Shown here: piece after piece, positions 25,031-37,886 of the stretch | How the letters are laid out: each line of letters starts with the position of its first letter | How positions within the stretch are numbered: position 1 is the stretch's first letter | Assembly (NCBI RefSeq): GCF_037975245.1 | Contig: NC_092561.1 | Coordinates: 15,126,001-15,190,000 of the forward strand | Direction of reading: 5' to 3' | Length of the DNA: 64,000 nt | Origin: Apostichopus japonicus | Lineage: Eukaryota > Echinodermata > Holothuroidea > Aspidochirotida > Stichopodidae | Position numbers and translations under genes: made by a program | Notes under the pieces: generated by a model | Told to the model about the DNA's origin: nothing | Databases searched by the model: none | What the model saw: only the letters and a program-made list of their open reading frames with translations

Positions 25031-27570
25031 ATAAATTCCTATTTCGAGTTATGATGGAGTAATTACAAATATTAGAATGGCTCACAACAGCAGAAATAAC
25101 ATTTGGTAACTTGTTATTGCAATGATTATAAACAAAACAAGACATAGTTACAATTATAATGGATTTCCTTCAGCATAAGCAAATTATGTTCTCTATATGA
25201 GAGGTTAGTCGGATAACGTCTAGGCTTGATCATAAGTTATATATTTTGTAGGGTTTGAAGCGGTTTCACATCTGAAAATTTGGCAGTGCCGTAAAGTTCA
25301 ATTGCATATCTTAGCTTAAAGTAAATAAAAGACTAATAGGTATGAGTTGCAATGGCCTCAGAGAGAATTCCACTTGAGTTGTAAAAAAAAAACAATATAC
25401 CTAACCAAAGATTCACAGAGAAAGCAAATATGGTACACCATCGAAAGCTTATCATCAATATTTAATCCTAAATACTTCGTACTTTACGCATTGCAGATTG
25501 TAACACCATTCAAAGTAAAATTGGCATGAGAGAAGTGACTTGTATTTTTTGTATTAAAAATGGTGTAATTAGTTTCCCTCAGTGGAAAGTAAGCTTATTG
25601 CAGTCAAACCAATTCTTAAGCTGTCTAAGAGTCTTAGACATGAGTGGCCGTATCGATTAACTGTTTATAATCGTTACCAAACAGGAGACAATAGTGTCAT
25701 CTGCAAAGAGACGAGTGGTGATGTTGGGTAACGTTGTTGACATAAATTAGAAAGAGCAGGGGGTCCCAGGACGGATCCCTGGGGGAAACCGGTATTAACA
25801 GTAATGTGAGTAAGTATTATCATCTGTTTTTACCTCCATGGTATTATTATCATAAATTCATTGCCTTCTGTTGTGTAAATAGCTAGCCATGAGACCATGT
25901 GCCGTTCCACGAAACCCATAGTGATATCATTTTTTTTTTAAAGGAACAGAGTGATCAACAGTTTCAAAGGCCATCTTGAGGTTAAGATATAAACCTAACA
26001 CATCATTTACCAAAATCAAGCTGAGAAAGAATAGTATTTACAGTTTCTAGTAAAGCATGGGTTGTTGAATGACATTCTTTAAAACCAAACTTGGAATCAT
26101 AGATATTATTATTTGTAAGAAATTGCCTAAGTCTCTTTCAATCACATTCTCCAGTAGTTTGTTAAACAAGATAACAAACTTATGGGCCTGTAATTCTCAG
26201 TCAGAGTAGAATCGCCCTTCTTCAGTAAAGGAATGACTTCGGAAACCTTTTAACGCATCTAGGTAGCGCCCAATTTGAAAATAAAACACTGTTAAATATA
26301 CAAAAAAGAGCAGGAACTAGTACCTGGCTACCAGACTTAAAAAGCTTAGAGGTAATTCCATCCAAACCAGGAGCTTTGTTAGGCTTAAGACCATTGATAT
26401 GCTTTTAGACAGAAACTGGAGAAAGGAAAATAGTTCGGGGAACGGAGTTCTCAAGTACTCTAAAGGATTTACGGAGGAAGATATATTTTCCCAATTAGAG
26501 GGAAATATTGATTGAAGGCATGAGCATCATCATGATTATCTGAGCATTGAAAGACTTCGCAGAAGTTAGAAGTAACAGGTGAAGATTGGGTCTTCTTGTA
26601 AGAGTGTTTATGAAAGACCATGCATGCCTAGAAGGGGTTTGTCTCTGGGTTAGTTTACTTTTATAATACGTGGATTTAGCTGCCCTGATGATGCGATGTA
26701 AAATACGACGATACGAAGAAAGTTTAGCTCTTAAGTACAGCAGTGGGCATATTCTCAGTTGAAATGGACTGCGTGATACCAGGTGTAATCCATGGCTTGT
26801 CATGGAAACTTGTTCCTAGAAATTCTCACCAGAGGAAAGTGAGTATTATGTTGAGTCTGTACAATATCAATGAAGTTATTATAAGCAATATTAACGTCAG
26901 TATTATTATAGACAAATCACATATCTAAAGATTCCATTGATTGGATAAACTGTTGATATGATCTTGATTGTGAAAGCGAAGAAAAGGTCTATCTAATTCA
27001 TATTTCGTATTCATTATACCAAAAGTAGGACGATGATCCTTCAAGTCGGTAAGTAAGTTACCAGAAGAAAGATTGTTGTCAAGTAGCTTATTTGGGAGTC
27101 TGACAAATATATTGTTAATGAGTGTTGCGCTAGAGGGGGTAATTCCTGTTGGTAAAGTAGTCGTAGGAATGAAATTGTTGCACAACATTAATTTCGTATA
27201 ACCATCACACATTGCGTTTCTACATTTCATAAATTATATTGAAATCGCCTTCATTAGTACACATGTTTGGGATAAAAGAGGAGTTCAAGTAATTTCGAGT
27301 GATTCCCCCTAAAAAGGTTGATGTTACACCGTGAGAGACGATAACATGCAGAGACACACTAAAGATAATTGCCAATGATTAGACTTACCCATATATCTTC
27401 AACTTGGCAGTGTGTACAAAAGAACATATTGGAAGAGATAATCTGTTTCTTAACATACTGCTTAATGAATATGGTTTTGTAAAAAGGGTAAGTTAAACAA
27501 TTATCGTAAACAAGAAATCCATTCAAAATATGAGAGACAGTAGGCAGAGGCAGGAAAAGGAGCAAGAGAA
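25031..27570 (-). mobile_element. decayed LINE (APE endonuclease + reverse transcriptase), truncated at its 3' side
   Basis: Reading the minus strand from 27570 downward gives endonuclease pieces (QVEDIWVSLI near 27400, a GDFNII block near 27250, LPTGITPSSATLINNIF near 27120). Next comes the linker between endonuclease and RT (YLRAKLSSYRRILHR and STYYKSKL near 26600-26720), then an RT palm remnant near 25770 (the DNA still reads GGTTTCCCCCAGGGATC, i.e. a G-F-P-Q-G-S box, but the frame is broken). The last recognisable block is NYSIITRNRNLF at about 25030-25080. In related LINEs this is followed by a further conserved tail, which is missing here because the GAA array begins at that point. Many frameshifts and stops are present, so the element is inactive. 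The family is probably CR1/Jockey-like. Confidence 0.78.
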
Positions 27571-29000
27571 AAAGAATATATTAATAAAGGGAAAAAAATA
27601 AGAACAACAATACACGTAAAGGAATCTTTTGTTTATAAGAGTATTAAAATAATGAGTGATTACGGTATATACAGAATGGCGCGTGTTTAAGGAGACAACT
27701 TGGATGACGTCACATTCGATCGAGGTCGCTTTTCTTCATTATCCGCTTCGTGTGGTCAGTAACATTTACAGTCACGTGTTAACAATTTTTGCTTTCAGGT
27801 TAAAATATATTCCTCTTTCACTATCCGAAAATACATTTTTTCCAGGTTTATCTTTTAAGGTACAACATTACATGCAATATTATTATTATGATTATTATAA
27901 TACAAATGCAAAATGAAATTTCATTGTGGTGCTTCCTTTATTTGTTCTGAAAAAACGGCGATGGATATTTCCCTTAGCTTTGATAATGATACCATTCGAA
28001 TCAAATCAATAATGCTCACAAATGTATTTAATTAAGATCGAATTGATAGATTCTAATTTAGTTTGTAAGGCTTGTTTGGCGTATCCCCTACTGCATTGTG
28101 CGTATGCATTTGTGTCTTACCGTTAGCCTTGTTTCATTCAGGAGTTCTAATGGATAATACGTTTTGAATAACATTGTTGTTTATTTCCGCAGCTCGGAGA
28201 ACTTTCGGTTAATTCAAATTTCAAGATTTTACAAATAAGGAACAACTTATGTAAAAAAAACATTTTTGGTTACAGTTAATTGATAAAAACAAAATAAGAG
28301 ATGAAATATTTTATTGAATAGAGTACGTTTTTGAACGTTTTGTTGCTTTCGTAAACGTATATGTACGTTTTCTCCCTTTCATACCCTTGTCTTACTGCAA
28401 GTAGATGGGTTCTATTAAAATAGATGTGTTTTAAGCTTGATAAACATCGAATCATGTTGTTCTATTCATCAAAAATTAGTATATGTGCTTCAGATTACAG
28501 TGAACTATTTGCATTATTACTATAATTTTTATTCTTATTATTGATTTCGTCAATACAAATAACCTCACCATAATTACACTATTAATTCATTGAGTGTTTC
28601 TTTCCCATTTGCAAAAGTGTCTTGGTAGGGACTTTATTTGTTTCCACTTTTTCCCAGATTTTGTTTACTTTCTTCATTTTAAATTTATTTCCATGGAATC
28701 CTCTAAAAGCATAGTTTACTGAACCATTATTAACTTTACCTAGGTAACCTTTTTCAATCCATTAGCTGAAAAGAACTTTTCCCAGCAAAAGATAACGATT
28801 TTAGTTTTAATCATTTATTGACTTCGGTTTACTTGTGTATGCCATCGGTATAGTCTTTAATTGTAATATTTCAGTCTGCGAAATATCAAATTAAAACAAC
28901 TTATGTAAGTAGTACTTCAGCTTTAGAAAATGATATAAAAAAACACAGATTGCTAAATCTTGTCGCTATATATTTATATATTTTTTATTTATATTTATAT
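27571..29000. other. AT-rich sequence, no gene seen
   Basis: I found no exon, element or RNA. Some of it could be the decayed 5' part of the LINE to its left. Confidence 0.5.
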
Positions 29001-29002
29001 TA

Positions 29003-29240
29003 GAAGTATTAGCTCAGTGTTTAACACCGGTGCCTTTCAATCATAAGGTCCCGGGTTCGAGTCACTCCAAGATTAATGTATGTGGTCCAGTTACAGAGTT
29101 GTTGACAATTCATAATCATGGGCGTTAACTATGGATCTAAGAGACTGACTTCGGTCAGCTTGCGGCTTTGATAAGCCAATGATGGCTTCTTTGCGAGTTC
29201 TTGCTGGCAGGAGGATCTAAAATACATACATACATATTTC
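29003..29240 (+). mobile_element. tRNA-derived SINE, family 1, near full length
   Basis: Has a pol III A-box-like TTAGCTCAGTGTTTAACACC and B-box GGGTTCGAGTCACTCC, a central body including CTGACTTCGGTCAGC and TTTGATAAGCCAATGA, and a (ATAC)n tail. The same body occurs in reverse at 47055-47175 and 49287-49530, so this is a dispersed family. Confidence 0.8.
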
Positions 29241-31792
29241 TTTAAACTGCCTGTTTTTATAAATAAAGGTAACATCTTGGCAAATGGATTAAAGTAAGAC
29301 ACTACTTTGGTACTCTGTTGCAGCAGATGAACCTAAATGAGTGACTAAGCCTAAAGACATCTATCTACAAGTCTGGTCTGAGGGTCATATTTCAATAGTT
29401 TGAACTGTGACTTGATCGTTTGATATTATTTTGATAATCAAACGCAAACTTAAAAAGGGAAATGTTATATAGCTCAGAGGTTGGGAGTGAAGCAACTTCA
29501 GAAATGTTTCCGTTATTGAAGTATTGAAAAATTCGTTTTTATTTATTAACATTTATTTTAGTTGGACGGGCGCATTGCATCTTGATCGGTGATGTCAGTT
29601 GTGGATAACACCAAATACTACATCAGTGTTTCTTTTAAATGACTATAAATTCTTAGAAAGGTTAGGAGTTAAGTTGATTTCGGTAACTGTGTTCCCCGAT
29701 TAAATGATTTCACATATAAGACGGTGATTGTAGCGGACTGCGAAGGTTTTCTAGTCGCATTACTGAAACACAATAAACGACACTTTTTATAATTGTCCTA
29801 ATTTATATAGTGCCCCCCCCCCCCCGCCTCACAATGACTTACAATTACATTTATATCAATAAAGTCTATATCTACGAACCAAATAAGTGATATTAAATGC
29901 CATCGTTTAAACACAAACACGGTCAGCGTGGGAGATTGTGGCCATAATCTACCGCCCGAAGAGGCTATTTAAAAAAAAAAAATTGCGAAACTAAAAGAGA
30001 CAAGTTCTCTTTCATTGGAAATTTGCTGGTCCCGACCAGTTTGGGTAAATCTTTTCAAAATGGCAGAACTATTGGATCTTGAATGATAATCTAAGATTGG
30101 AGAATTGATATGAATTATCATAACACTTATATTTTCGATGATGACATTGTTAATATTTTGTTCATCAACATGTTCACGCACTTAGACACTCTCAATTCCT
30201 ACCAGACCAACAAAGTGACCGTGGATATATATTCTGGACGGGTCGCTCTAACCGGAAAGAAATATCATATTTGAGCTCCTACCTTCTCCACTCATTCACG
30301 TTAGTTAGTGACGTTCCTTAATAAACCTTGTCAATACCTTCACAAAACCTTCGACGATCTAGGTTTGGAAGGGTTTTCAAGATAAGCAAAAGCATCTGTT
30401 CAAGAGAAGAGCTTTCTGTGTGTAGTTATATCTTACCATTTGACACAACTGTCCTTTCACACATCCTGCCCCCACCCCCCCCCCTAAAAAAACCTTTTTG
30501 TTTACAATTCAGTTTTATTAACGATCAAATACATGTAACCAGCAGAGCACGTTTACCGTTCGTGTTTCCGTTTTCTACTTACGTATTTCATACGACCAAG
30601 AACTGACAGTTTTACGGTTCAACGACAGATTTAGCTTTCTCGGTTAATTCATTAATTGATGGATGTCTGTCGATAATTTTTCTTGTCCTGCTGATCGTAA
30701 TAATAGGGAGCGTGATATCTTCATGATAGATGATCTTTTCAAGATTTATATCTCGATAACACGTTTGTAATTTGAACAAAAAATGTGTTATTAACACTGT
30801 AAGACACAAAAGAAATAAAAAGGTTAAGTAAAATGCACTATTAAAAAAAAATTGTAGGTTGTTTTTACCGCTGACCTTTGACGAGCAGGTAATGGCTAAA
30901 GAATTTGTTCTATGTTAATTGACCTCTGACCTTAGACCTTCGGTGTTCAGGCAACTACCAACTTAGAGAATGACGAGACGAATTTTAAATAATGCTGATC
31001 TTGGTGTTTAGGATGGAGGGCAAAGTTTGATTGAGATCAATTGCTTCCGTCGTGCATGGAGGAGATGACATATACAACTCCATGGATTACCCACTTGTTA
31101 TAAGCAGGTCAACCGTTGATATCAGATGATGTTTTAAGCAAATAGACAATGCGGGAAAATATCCCTCATTTATCAATCCATCACTACTAATTCTTTTTTC
31201 TTTTCTCTTTTGACCAACTTATTTAGCTGCTACGTCTTAAAAATGTTTAGGTCCTGGATTAGATACACAACGTTTTCGTAGCTACAAATGCTGCCTAAAA
31301 TACTTCAAACTCATAAATTAAATCGAAATATTTATTTCGTTTGTGGAACGAAATACATCATGATACCGCAATATTCACTTAACAACTAGTTTTCGTCAAC
31401 TTAAAAATCAAATCACATATTCTCGTAATCTATATTTTTACTACGGAACCATCCCTCATTAATAAAATATTGTACATTACCATTAGTGCGCCGACGATTC
31501 CGTTCGTAATACGTCACGACTCTCCGATGATTGTCGTATTTTAAATGGCAAATGTTGAAATTGCTCTCGGATCGTATCCAGATAAAAAAAAAACTCTTAA
31601 TAGAAAGAAGCTTCTAAATATCGGTGCGTTAGGTTTTGAAGCTATAGAATCTCTAAAGATCATATGTGAGACAAACGCATAGTTTGGCGGATCTGGTAAA
31701 CTAAACAGAGGCGTTATCTGCTCAGGTATTCATTTAAAGAAATTATCTCTGAATTACAAACCGGTAAAACAGAAAATAGATATTTGACCAAA
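29241..31792. other. upstream region of receptor 1; no gene seen
   Basis: AT-rich. Poly-C tracts lie near 29813-29825 and 30471-30484. I see no TATA box I would defend and no exon. Confidence 0.5.
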
Positions 31793-31874
31793 ATGGGTTT
31801 CCAAGTACAGACAATTTTACTCATTTGTATTGTTTGCTTTCTAATGGGGAATATACAGTCATCTTCAGTCAATG
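31793..31874 (+). CDS. receptor 1 exon 1 (signal peptide)
   Basis: The start context ACCAAAATGG is strong. The exon encodes 27 codons plus one base and ends AATG|GTAAGT, a near-consensus donor in phase 1. Confidence 0.8.
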
Positions 31875-34800
31875 GTAAGTGCTACTTTTATTAATGTTCA
31901 TATATTCTTTACATTTTATTAATACCTGTCGACTGCTTCATAAAAGTAGAAAGTGGTTGCACTTAAGATATAGTGTATAACTGCAAATATGATACTTTGT
32001 ATGATCAAATATCAGTTCATCGTATCATCTTGTCAATATGTATTTCAATGGAAATAAATGCCAGAGGGAAATGCAAGGTTCTTACCACTTTAGTGATTAA
32101 TTTTTTTTTTTTCATTACGAATTTATGGTGAATGCAATCACACTTCCTGAAAATATAAACCTTCAGTTGATCGCGTGTAGGTAATTTGGCTATGAGAATA
32201 ACAATTATAATTCATTAGATTTTAGACATGTTTTTTTTTTCTTTAAATCTCGAAGCAAACTTAGGTAAGAGACAAATCGAGCTTGCATTTCTACCGTGGA
32301 AAGTGAAGTTTCCGTTTAAAGATATGGCAATCTTTGAACATTTCGTTATCCTCGTAGTGGTTTTGTGTGAAATTCTCTTACTTATTTCTGCACTGGATGG
32401 TAGGTTCACTGAATTGAGTTGTTAATACTATTTTGAAAATTCCTTTTTTTTTATTTAGTTACAGAGTGTAAATTTCCAGCGTGTCTGTGATCTAGTATTT
32501 AGTCACTATTTCATATATATATACTTTGTATGACGGTTTAATCATGTTAAAGCTATCATTACCGATAAACCTTTATATTGAAAAGCATGATCACCTGTGT
32601 AGGAATAATTTTAGTTCACGAAATTAATATTAAACGAAGATATTTAACAAGATTAAATTGTAGTCTCTTAGTTTTGTACATTTTACTTAAAAGTAACACA
32701 TGTAAGAATGTTAGATAACGCTGCATGAAATAACTCATTGTACTGTGCATAGTATAGGCCTACATGTAGTTGAAACATTCTAAAAAAGTAAGAAAAAATC
32801 ATGATGGATATACGGTCAATTCGTGATAGCAAGTGCATGAATGTTATTTAAACGGAGAGTGGAGATGAAGATCTCGTTAACTTTGCTCAGTGGTTTAGTT
32901 ATATCCATCAGATACGATTCCAAGGAAGCATGCGTTAAAGTTTACTGAATAATTCGCTAAGTCGTGGAATAATCCAGAGAGTGTGTGAAAATAAAAACTT
33001 GGTGTTATGTTTTAAGCATACGGGCTTTTGTTCAACATTCAAGCATAGTGAAGACGTTTTTCTTTCCGTAATGCGACTACAAATACAAGCTGTTTGTATT
33101 TTCAAAATTCTTTGTTTATTTATTATTCTTGCTTGTAATAAACCGATTCACAGAATTTCAAAGCAATTTTTACACATCAATTGTATTTCATAATTGTTAA
33201 CTAAGCATTGCTAGACTGGTTCATTCATGTCAAAAATTACTTTTTCCCCCGTGCATTTCATTAGATACTTGTCTGTGCCAGAGCAATAATAACTGTGTGT
33301 TTGAGGGTAACTGCTGCGCTGATCATCGACAACAAACTCGCATGGTTTTTAGAAAACCTCGATGCAAAGACTTCAATACCGATATGCCTTCTAATGGATC
33401 ATGCGTAGATTCACTCGTTACAGAAATAACATCAGAAATAATATGCGAAAGATCATTTCGGCCAAGAATAAGGAATATCACTATCTTGAGTGATGCTTTT
33501 GAGGTTACAATCCGCAATAACATTAATGCATCGTACGTTCCCATTATCCATTACATTAAACGTTTGGGATGTTTTGCTAGCCAACACAACCAGGAAATAA
33601 ACTTCACTGTTATAAAGGACAATAATGAGTACGTGGGGTCAATCAAGGTCGGTTACAATTCTAGCTACGCCTGCTATTCCGAGATATCGTGCTTCTGGAC
33701 ACCCGTCTATTTCAAAGACAGGGAACTTAGGGTGAAATGGCCGACTTATGAAGATGAACAAACGATGCTTGTACATGAAAGGAAAGGATATGCCTTGTCG
33801 TTAGACGAGTTTTACACAGCGGAAGATAACCTTCATTTAGGAGAAGTCGCTACCTGCTTGGATAAGATCAGTTCTTTTGCTTCGACCGCGAGATATTTAC
33901 AACTCATCGCCGGAGCCGTATCAATCTTGTCTATCGGTGTCGTTGTTTTGCTTCACTGGAAATATCCAAAACTGCAAAACGTCTACGGATTTTGTTTACT
34001 CAGTTTATGTTTCGCCTTAGCGGTGACCAATCTCGTCCCATTTCTGTTGGAGATTAGACAGATCCAGGGTTCTCCTTTCACGGCCATTACTCATTACAGT
34101 TGGTTGTCTGTGTTCTCGTGGGAAACGATCATCATTTTCCACGTGCACCGTAGTATCAGTGGTGGTAATATCGCTAACTCTATAGCCAGGGCTGGGTTCT
34201 GCTCCATAAAGAACATTACTGTTCAGTACGCAATGTTTGCATGGCTGGCTCCAATACCGTTTGTTCTGGCTGGCATAATATGTCACGTGACAAGAAGTGG
34301 CGACTTCCAGTATGGCAGACATTGGTTTGAAGACAACTTCATCAGCACGTACATCTTCTTTATTCCGACATTTTGCTTAATAATCGTTGGCATCTCCCTT
34401 TTTATCGCTACCATGTCAAATATGGGGAAAGTTCGACACAATGCTGAGGAAGCGGGTGGTAACCCAGTCGACATAATGTCCATTGCTTTAAGGGTAAGCG
34501 AAATTAATTATTTTCATATCAGTCTTTTCCTCATCATAATATTGTGCTAACGATATGTAATTGTTACGTCCAAAAATAGAGCAATGTTCTCATAAAAAGC
34601 GTTTTCATTAATGCGTACATCTATTGACAAGCCATTGTGCAATACGTAATGTCCCTATCGCTATATTAGGTTGCTCTACAATAAAGATGTAGATTGCTCC
34701 AATGTCTTTGTTCCAACTGCAATGTCGTTGTTGTCTCGTATGACTATTTTAATGAAATTATTTTTCTCCATTGAGACAGTTGTCAGAAAGACACCAAAAC

Positions 34801-36001
34801 TATATCATATATAAAATATTAATTTAGCAACAAAATGAGGTTGAGGTTTAAGAGACTGATCAAACAAATACTCTGTGAGTGTGTACATGCGGAGCATATT
34901 TCCTCATGTTTCAGCAGGATGTGAAAAGTCTTCTGCAGGCTAAAAAATAAAATAACGTCCTGAAAAACAAATGCCTTTTTGTCAATCCTTTCGGGCATTA
35001 CTAAGAAAAAGATTGGCTTTGGATCATCCTAGCGTCGTAATGATATTTGTTTTCCCAATATAAAGTTCATGATAGTGCATAAATGGTGATTTCATTCAAT
35101 TAGGAACATTTTTGTTCAATCTTAATCCCATCAATGAAGTATTTTCATCTGATGTAAATATTACTTGCCAAGCTAGAAAACTACACTGTTATGGGAAAGC
35201 TAACCCATCCGACTTTATTGCAATGGCGTGCGCATTCATCCGGGGAAGAATTAGACAACTCCTCGGGCCCCGGAAAACATCAGACACGGATCTAGGGAAT
35301 GTAGGGTTGTCCCGACGCCCACCCCCCCCCCTCCTCCATTTCAAACTCAAATTTGTTTTAAAGAAGAATGATTACACAATTTCGAGTTTAAATCTAAGTT
35401 TTAACACTGAAAATGCACCTTTTGTCGTATAAAACCTCGTGTCTTTACTAGGGGAACCTAAGTCAAGCTTAAACCGTAACCCCGAATGCATCACCCTAAG
35501 AACCATCATTAAGCCACTCCCCCCCCCCCCCCATGATATTACGCAACAACAACAAAATCTTCACACCAAGATGTCTCCGTAACACTCAAGTCATATTTCT
35601 TGGGAAAATTAGTAAGCAAATGATAATCATGTAACTGAAATTTGACAATTTAATAATATAACATCACAGCAATCACTTCAAATTCGGCTCAAAAAAATAT
35701 GCTTTAATCTTAAAATGGTATCCATAATGTTCAAACATCTAATCAAGTAACTGTTTTAATATTAACATTTTCATCTTCTTCTCTGTTTTTATATCTGCAG
35801 TTGCAGTTAACTCTCGGCGTTCCTTGGGTTGGATTCATCATCCTCAAGTTCTTTCCCGATCCGATTCTCCTGCCGGTGATAGTGACGATCAACTCTCTTC
35901 AAGGTTTCTTCATAATGCTGGCGCTGGTTACTACAAAACGAGTCAAGAGATTTATTAAGGACAGTTATAGTACCTCTCCTACTATTCCCACTGTAGCATA
36001 G
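31793..36001 (+). CDS. receptor 1: class-B-like (Methuselah/adhesion-type) seven-transmembrane receptor, 503 aa
   Basis: Model: join 31793..31874, 33265..34493, 35801..36001, with GT-AG introns and phases 1 and 0. Residues 1-24 are a signal peptide (MGFQVQTILLICIVCFLMG). A short Cys cluster (C30, C32, C38, C44-C45, then A-D) looks like the second half of a somatomedin-B module. The ectodomain to about residue 235 has further cysteines and N-glycosylation sites (N71, N98, N115, N140, N159). TM segments are about 238-259, 267-290, 300-322, 348-369, 388-411, 437-455 and 459-480. TM1 ends in a W-K-Y-P-K-L-Q-N-V-Y-G turn, and TM7 contains N-S-L-Q-G-F-F as in secretin/adhesion receptors. I see no GPS cleavage motif or GAIN domain, which favours a Methuselah-like type. 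It probably sits in the plasma membrane and couples to G proteins. The ligand is unknown. It is a paralog of the receptor at 55777. Confidence 0.87.
32324..32399 (+). CDS. candidate alternative first exon of receptor 1
   Basis: Inside intron 1, an ATG in good context (GATATGG) opens 25 codons, MAIFEHFVILVVVLCEILLL then ISALD, i.e. a signal-peptide-like hydrophobic run. It is followed by GATG|GTAGGT, a usable donor in phase 1. Length class, hydrophobic core and phase match exon 1 at 31793, and splicing to 33265 keeps the frame (GAT at the junction). This is inference: it needs its own promoter in intron 1 and transcript evidence. Confidence 0.45.
33265..34493 (+). CDS. receptor 1 exon 2 (ectodomain to intracellular loop 3)
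   Basis: The acceptor TTTCATTAG|AT follows a T/C-rich tract. The exon is open for 410 codons and ends at Ala-Leu-Arg before GTAAGC. It encodes the Cys cluster, the glycosylated ectodomain and TM1-TM5. The first codon is completed by the phase-1 base of exon 1. Confidence 0.88.
34494..35800 (+). other. receptor 1 intron 2
   Basis: 1,307 bp, GTAAGC...CTGCAG. Contains poly-C tracts near 35321-35332 and 35518-35533 and no recognised gene. If retained, translation would run 18 more codons to a stop at 34550 and drop TM6-7. Confidence 0.7.
35801..36001 (+). CDS. receptor 1 exon 3 (TM6, TM7, C tail)
   Basis: Follows TTTTTATATCTGCAG. Phase 0. Encodes LQLTLGVPWVGFIILKFF (TM6), a short loop, TM7 with N-S-L-Q-G-F-F, then a basic juxtamembrane segment and a short Ser/Thr-rich tail ending at TAG. 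Confidence 0.88.
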   Translation: MQLTLGVPWVGFIILKFFPDPILLPVIVTINSLQGFFIMLALVTTKRVKRFIKDSYSTSPTIPTVA

Positions 36002-36770
36002 AACGTATTGGATCAGTGAGACCACAACGAGAGTCTATAAGAAGGGACAGAACTAAATCTGTTCGCTTTAGAGATGATAATGATTTCCTTCAAACTGATA
36101 TCTTTACCATGATGTAAAAACATGTATTCACATTCATACAATAATGGTTACACCGTGTTACAGTCCACACAATACATAGTATAATATACAAGTTATGTTT
36201 AACTGTATTTCTTGTATACGACTGTGTGGGGAGAGAGGGGAGGGAGGAGGGGACGGGAGAGTGGAAGAGCGGTGCAAAGGCTATAGTCTCTTTGCGAGGG
36301 CAAATATTCTTGCAAAATATTGACTGTAAGCCTGTGTGATTGTGATGTGGGTGGAGGGTGAACAAGAGTATTTCACGCCTTGATTTGAAACTCAAACAGG
36401 ATAAACGGAATTGACGATGTAAATGCTACGTTAAATGTACTGTTTTACTTAGAAACATCAGAAACCAGTAGGCCTATACCGATCCCTTCACGGATACCCT
36501 GTAGCAAACGAATTCCATCAATGCAACAAAAAATATTCCTCTGTGAATGAATGATATAAATAATATCAAGAGAAACATAAATATCTTCAACTCAATTGCG
36601 ATGATGTCATAATTCATTATCAAATTGCAAAATATAGCACCCAAGGTTGAAAAAGTCAAATCCTATCTTCGTCATACATATTGCTTTGAGGATTGTGTTG
36701 TTTTTTAAACTAAATATGCAGAACATTTGTAACAATGCTTAAACAAGGAAATATCCCATAGGCCTCTTAT
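36002..36770. other. downstream of receptor 1; probable 3' UTR then intergenic
   Basis: No open frame of interest. I did not find a canonical AATAAA close to the stop codon, so the transcript end is not placed. Confidence 0.45.
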
Positions 36771-36773
36771 TTG

Positions 36774-36821
<48 letters not shown>
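36771..36821. repeat. (TA)n microsatellite
   Basis: An almost pure TA run ending directly at a SINE fragment. Confidence 0.95.
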
Positions 36822-36822
<1 letters not shown>

Positions 36823-36918
36823 CGGGAGGCCCGTGGTTCGAGTCCCGGTGGAGGCTGAGAGTTTTTTCACTGTTCTTGATTTTCCAACTCATTACGATTT
36901 TCATTTATATATATTCAT
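36822..36918 (+). mobile_element. tRNA-derived SINE, family 2, 5'-truncated
   Basis: GCGGGAGGCCCGTGGTTCGA (including a B-box GTGGTTCGAGTCC) is followed by a body ending CAACTCATTACGATTTTCAT. It is nearly identical to the body at 37194-37275. The A-box half is missing and replaced by the TA run. Confidence 0.65.
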
Positions 36919-37150
36919 TTGCCTGTGTCGTTTACCTCCATTGCATTAACATAAAGTCTGTTTAAAGTATCTCTTTCGAGATCCGGCTTTAGGAATCACA
37001 AATGATTTCGAGTTGGTTAGCATCATGTTTGATCTCTAGAGTAAGGCAAAATATGTCACCAAAAACAGAACTTGTATTGTTCGATACAGGTGACAAACGC
37101 CTACAGTGGAATTACGACCTTCCTTACCGGTTTCGAACCTCTGAACATAC

Positions 37151-37274
37151 AGTCAGCGTCCATGGCCTGGTGGTTGGGGTGTCCGCGTACAGAGCGGGAG
37201 GCCCGTGGTTCGAGTCCCGGTGGAAGCTGAGAGTTTTTTCACTGTTCTTGATTTTCCAACTCATTAAGATTTTC

Positions 37275-37275
<1 letters not shown>
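37151..37275 (+). mobile_element. tRNA-derived SINE, family 2, fuller copy
   Basis: A-box-like TGGCCTGGTGGTTGGGG, B-box GTGGTTCGAGTCC and the same 3' body as at 36822. It runs straight into a TA microsatellite, which looks like its 3' tail. Confidence 0.65.
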
Positions 37276-37315
<40 letters not shown>

Positions 37316-37320
37316 CCTAT
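37276..37320. repeat. (TA)n tail
   Basis: A TA run following the family-2 SINE. Confidence 0.9.
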
Positions 37321-37886
37321 ATATATTATTGTGCTAACATGAAGGCACGAGCGGCAAATATCCCGCTGGGTTGGTACATATATCTTCGTAAATATAATGA
37401 ATTGTATAAAAGAGACAGTTGGAGAGTCGGTCATGAAATCAAGGTGTACGTGACATGCCTAACCTTCAAATTTCATCTTACGTTTCTTAAAATTGTAAAG
37501 AAATATAACAATTTTCGCAATTGTCTTATTATTAAGTTCGCCTTTGTAAATAATTTAACTATGTTGGTTTTAATCTCTAACAGTTTTGATCGGAAAGACT
37601 ATCACTCCTTGAAATTATCATAATTTATATCTTCTTTGGTCTTTTTGAACGAGTTTGCACTGGATTTATCATACAAGATTGATATTCCTTTCAAGACTAC
37701 ACTTCACGTAATATATATATTTATAAATTTCGGCAGATGTCAGCCTAGACAATGCGGTGAATGCAAGGTAATTGAAACACATATCATATCTCCACTTCGT
37801 CATTAAACCAAGGACGTTGAAATTAGACATTATCGTCGACGCTTTGATGCCAAATAACAAGAACAATTCATTGTTTTAATTTTTAG

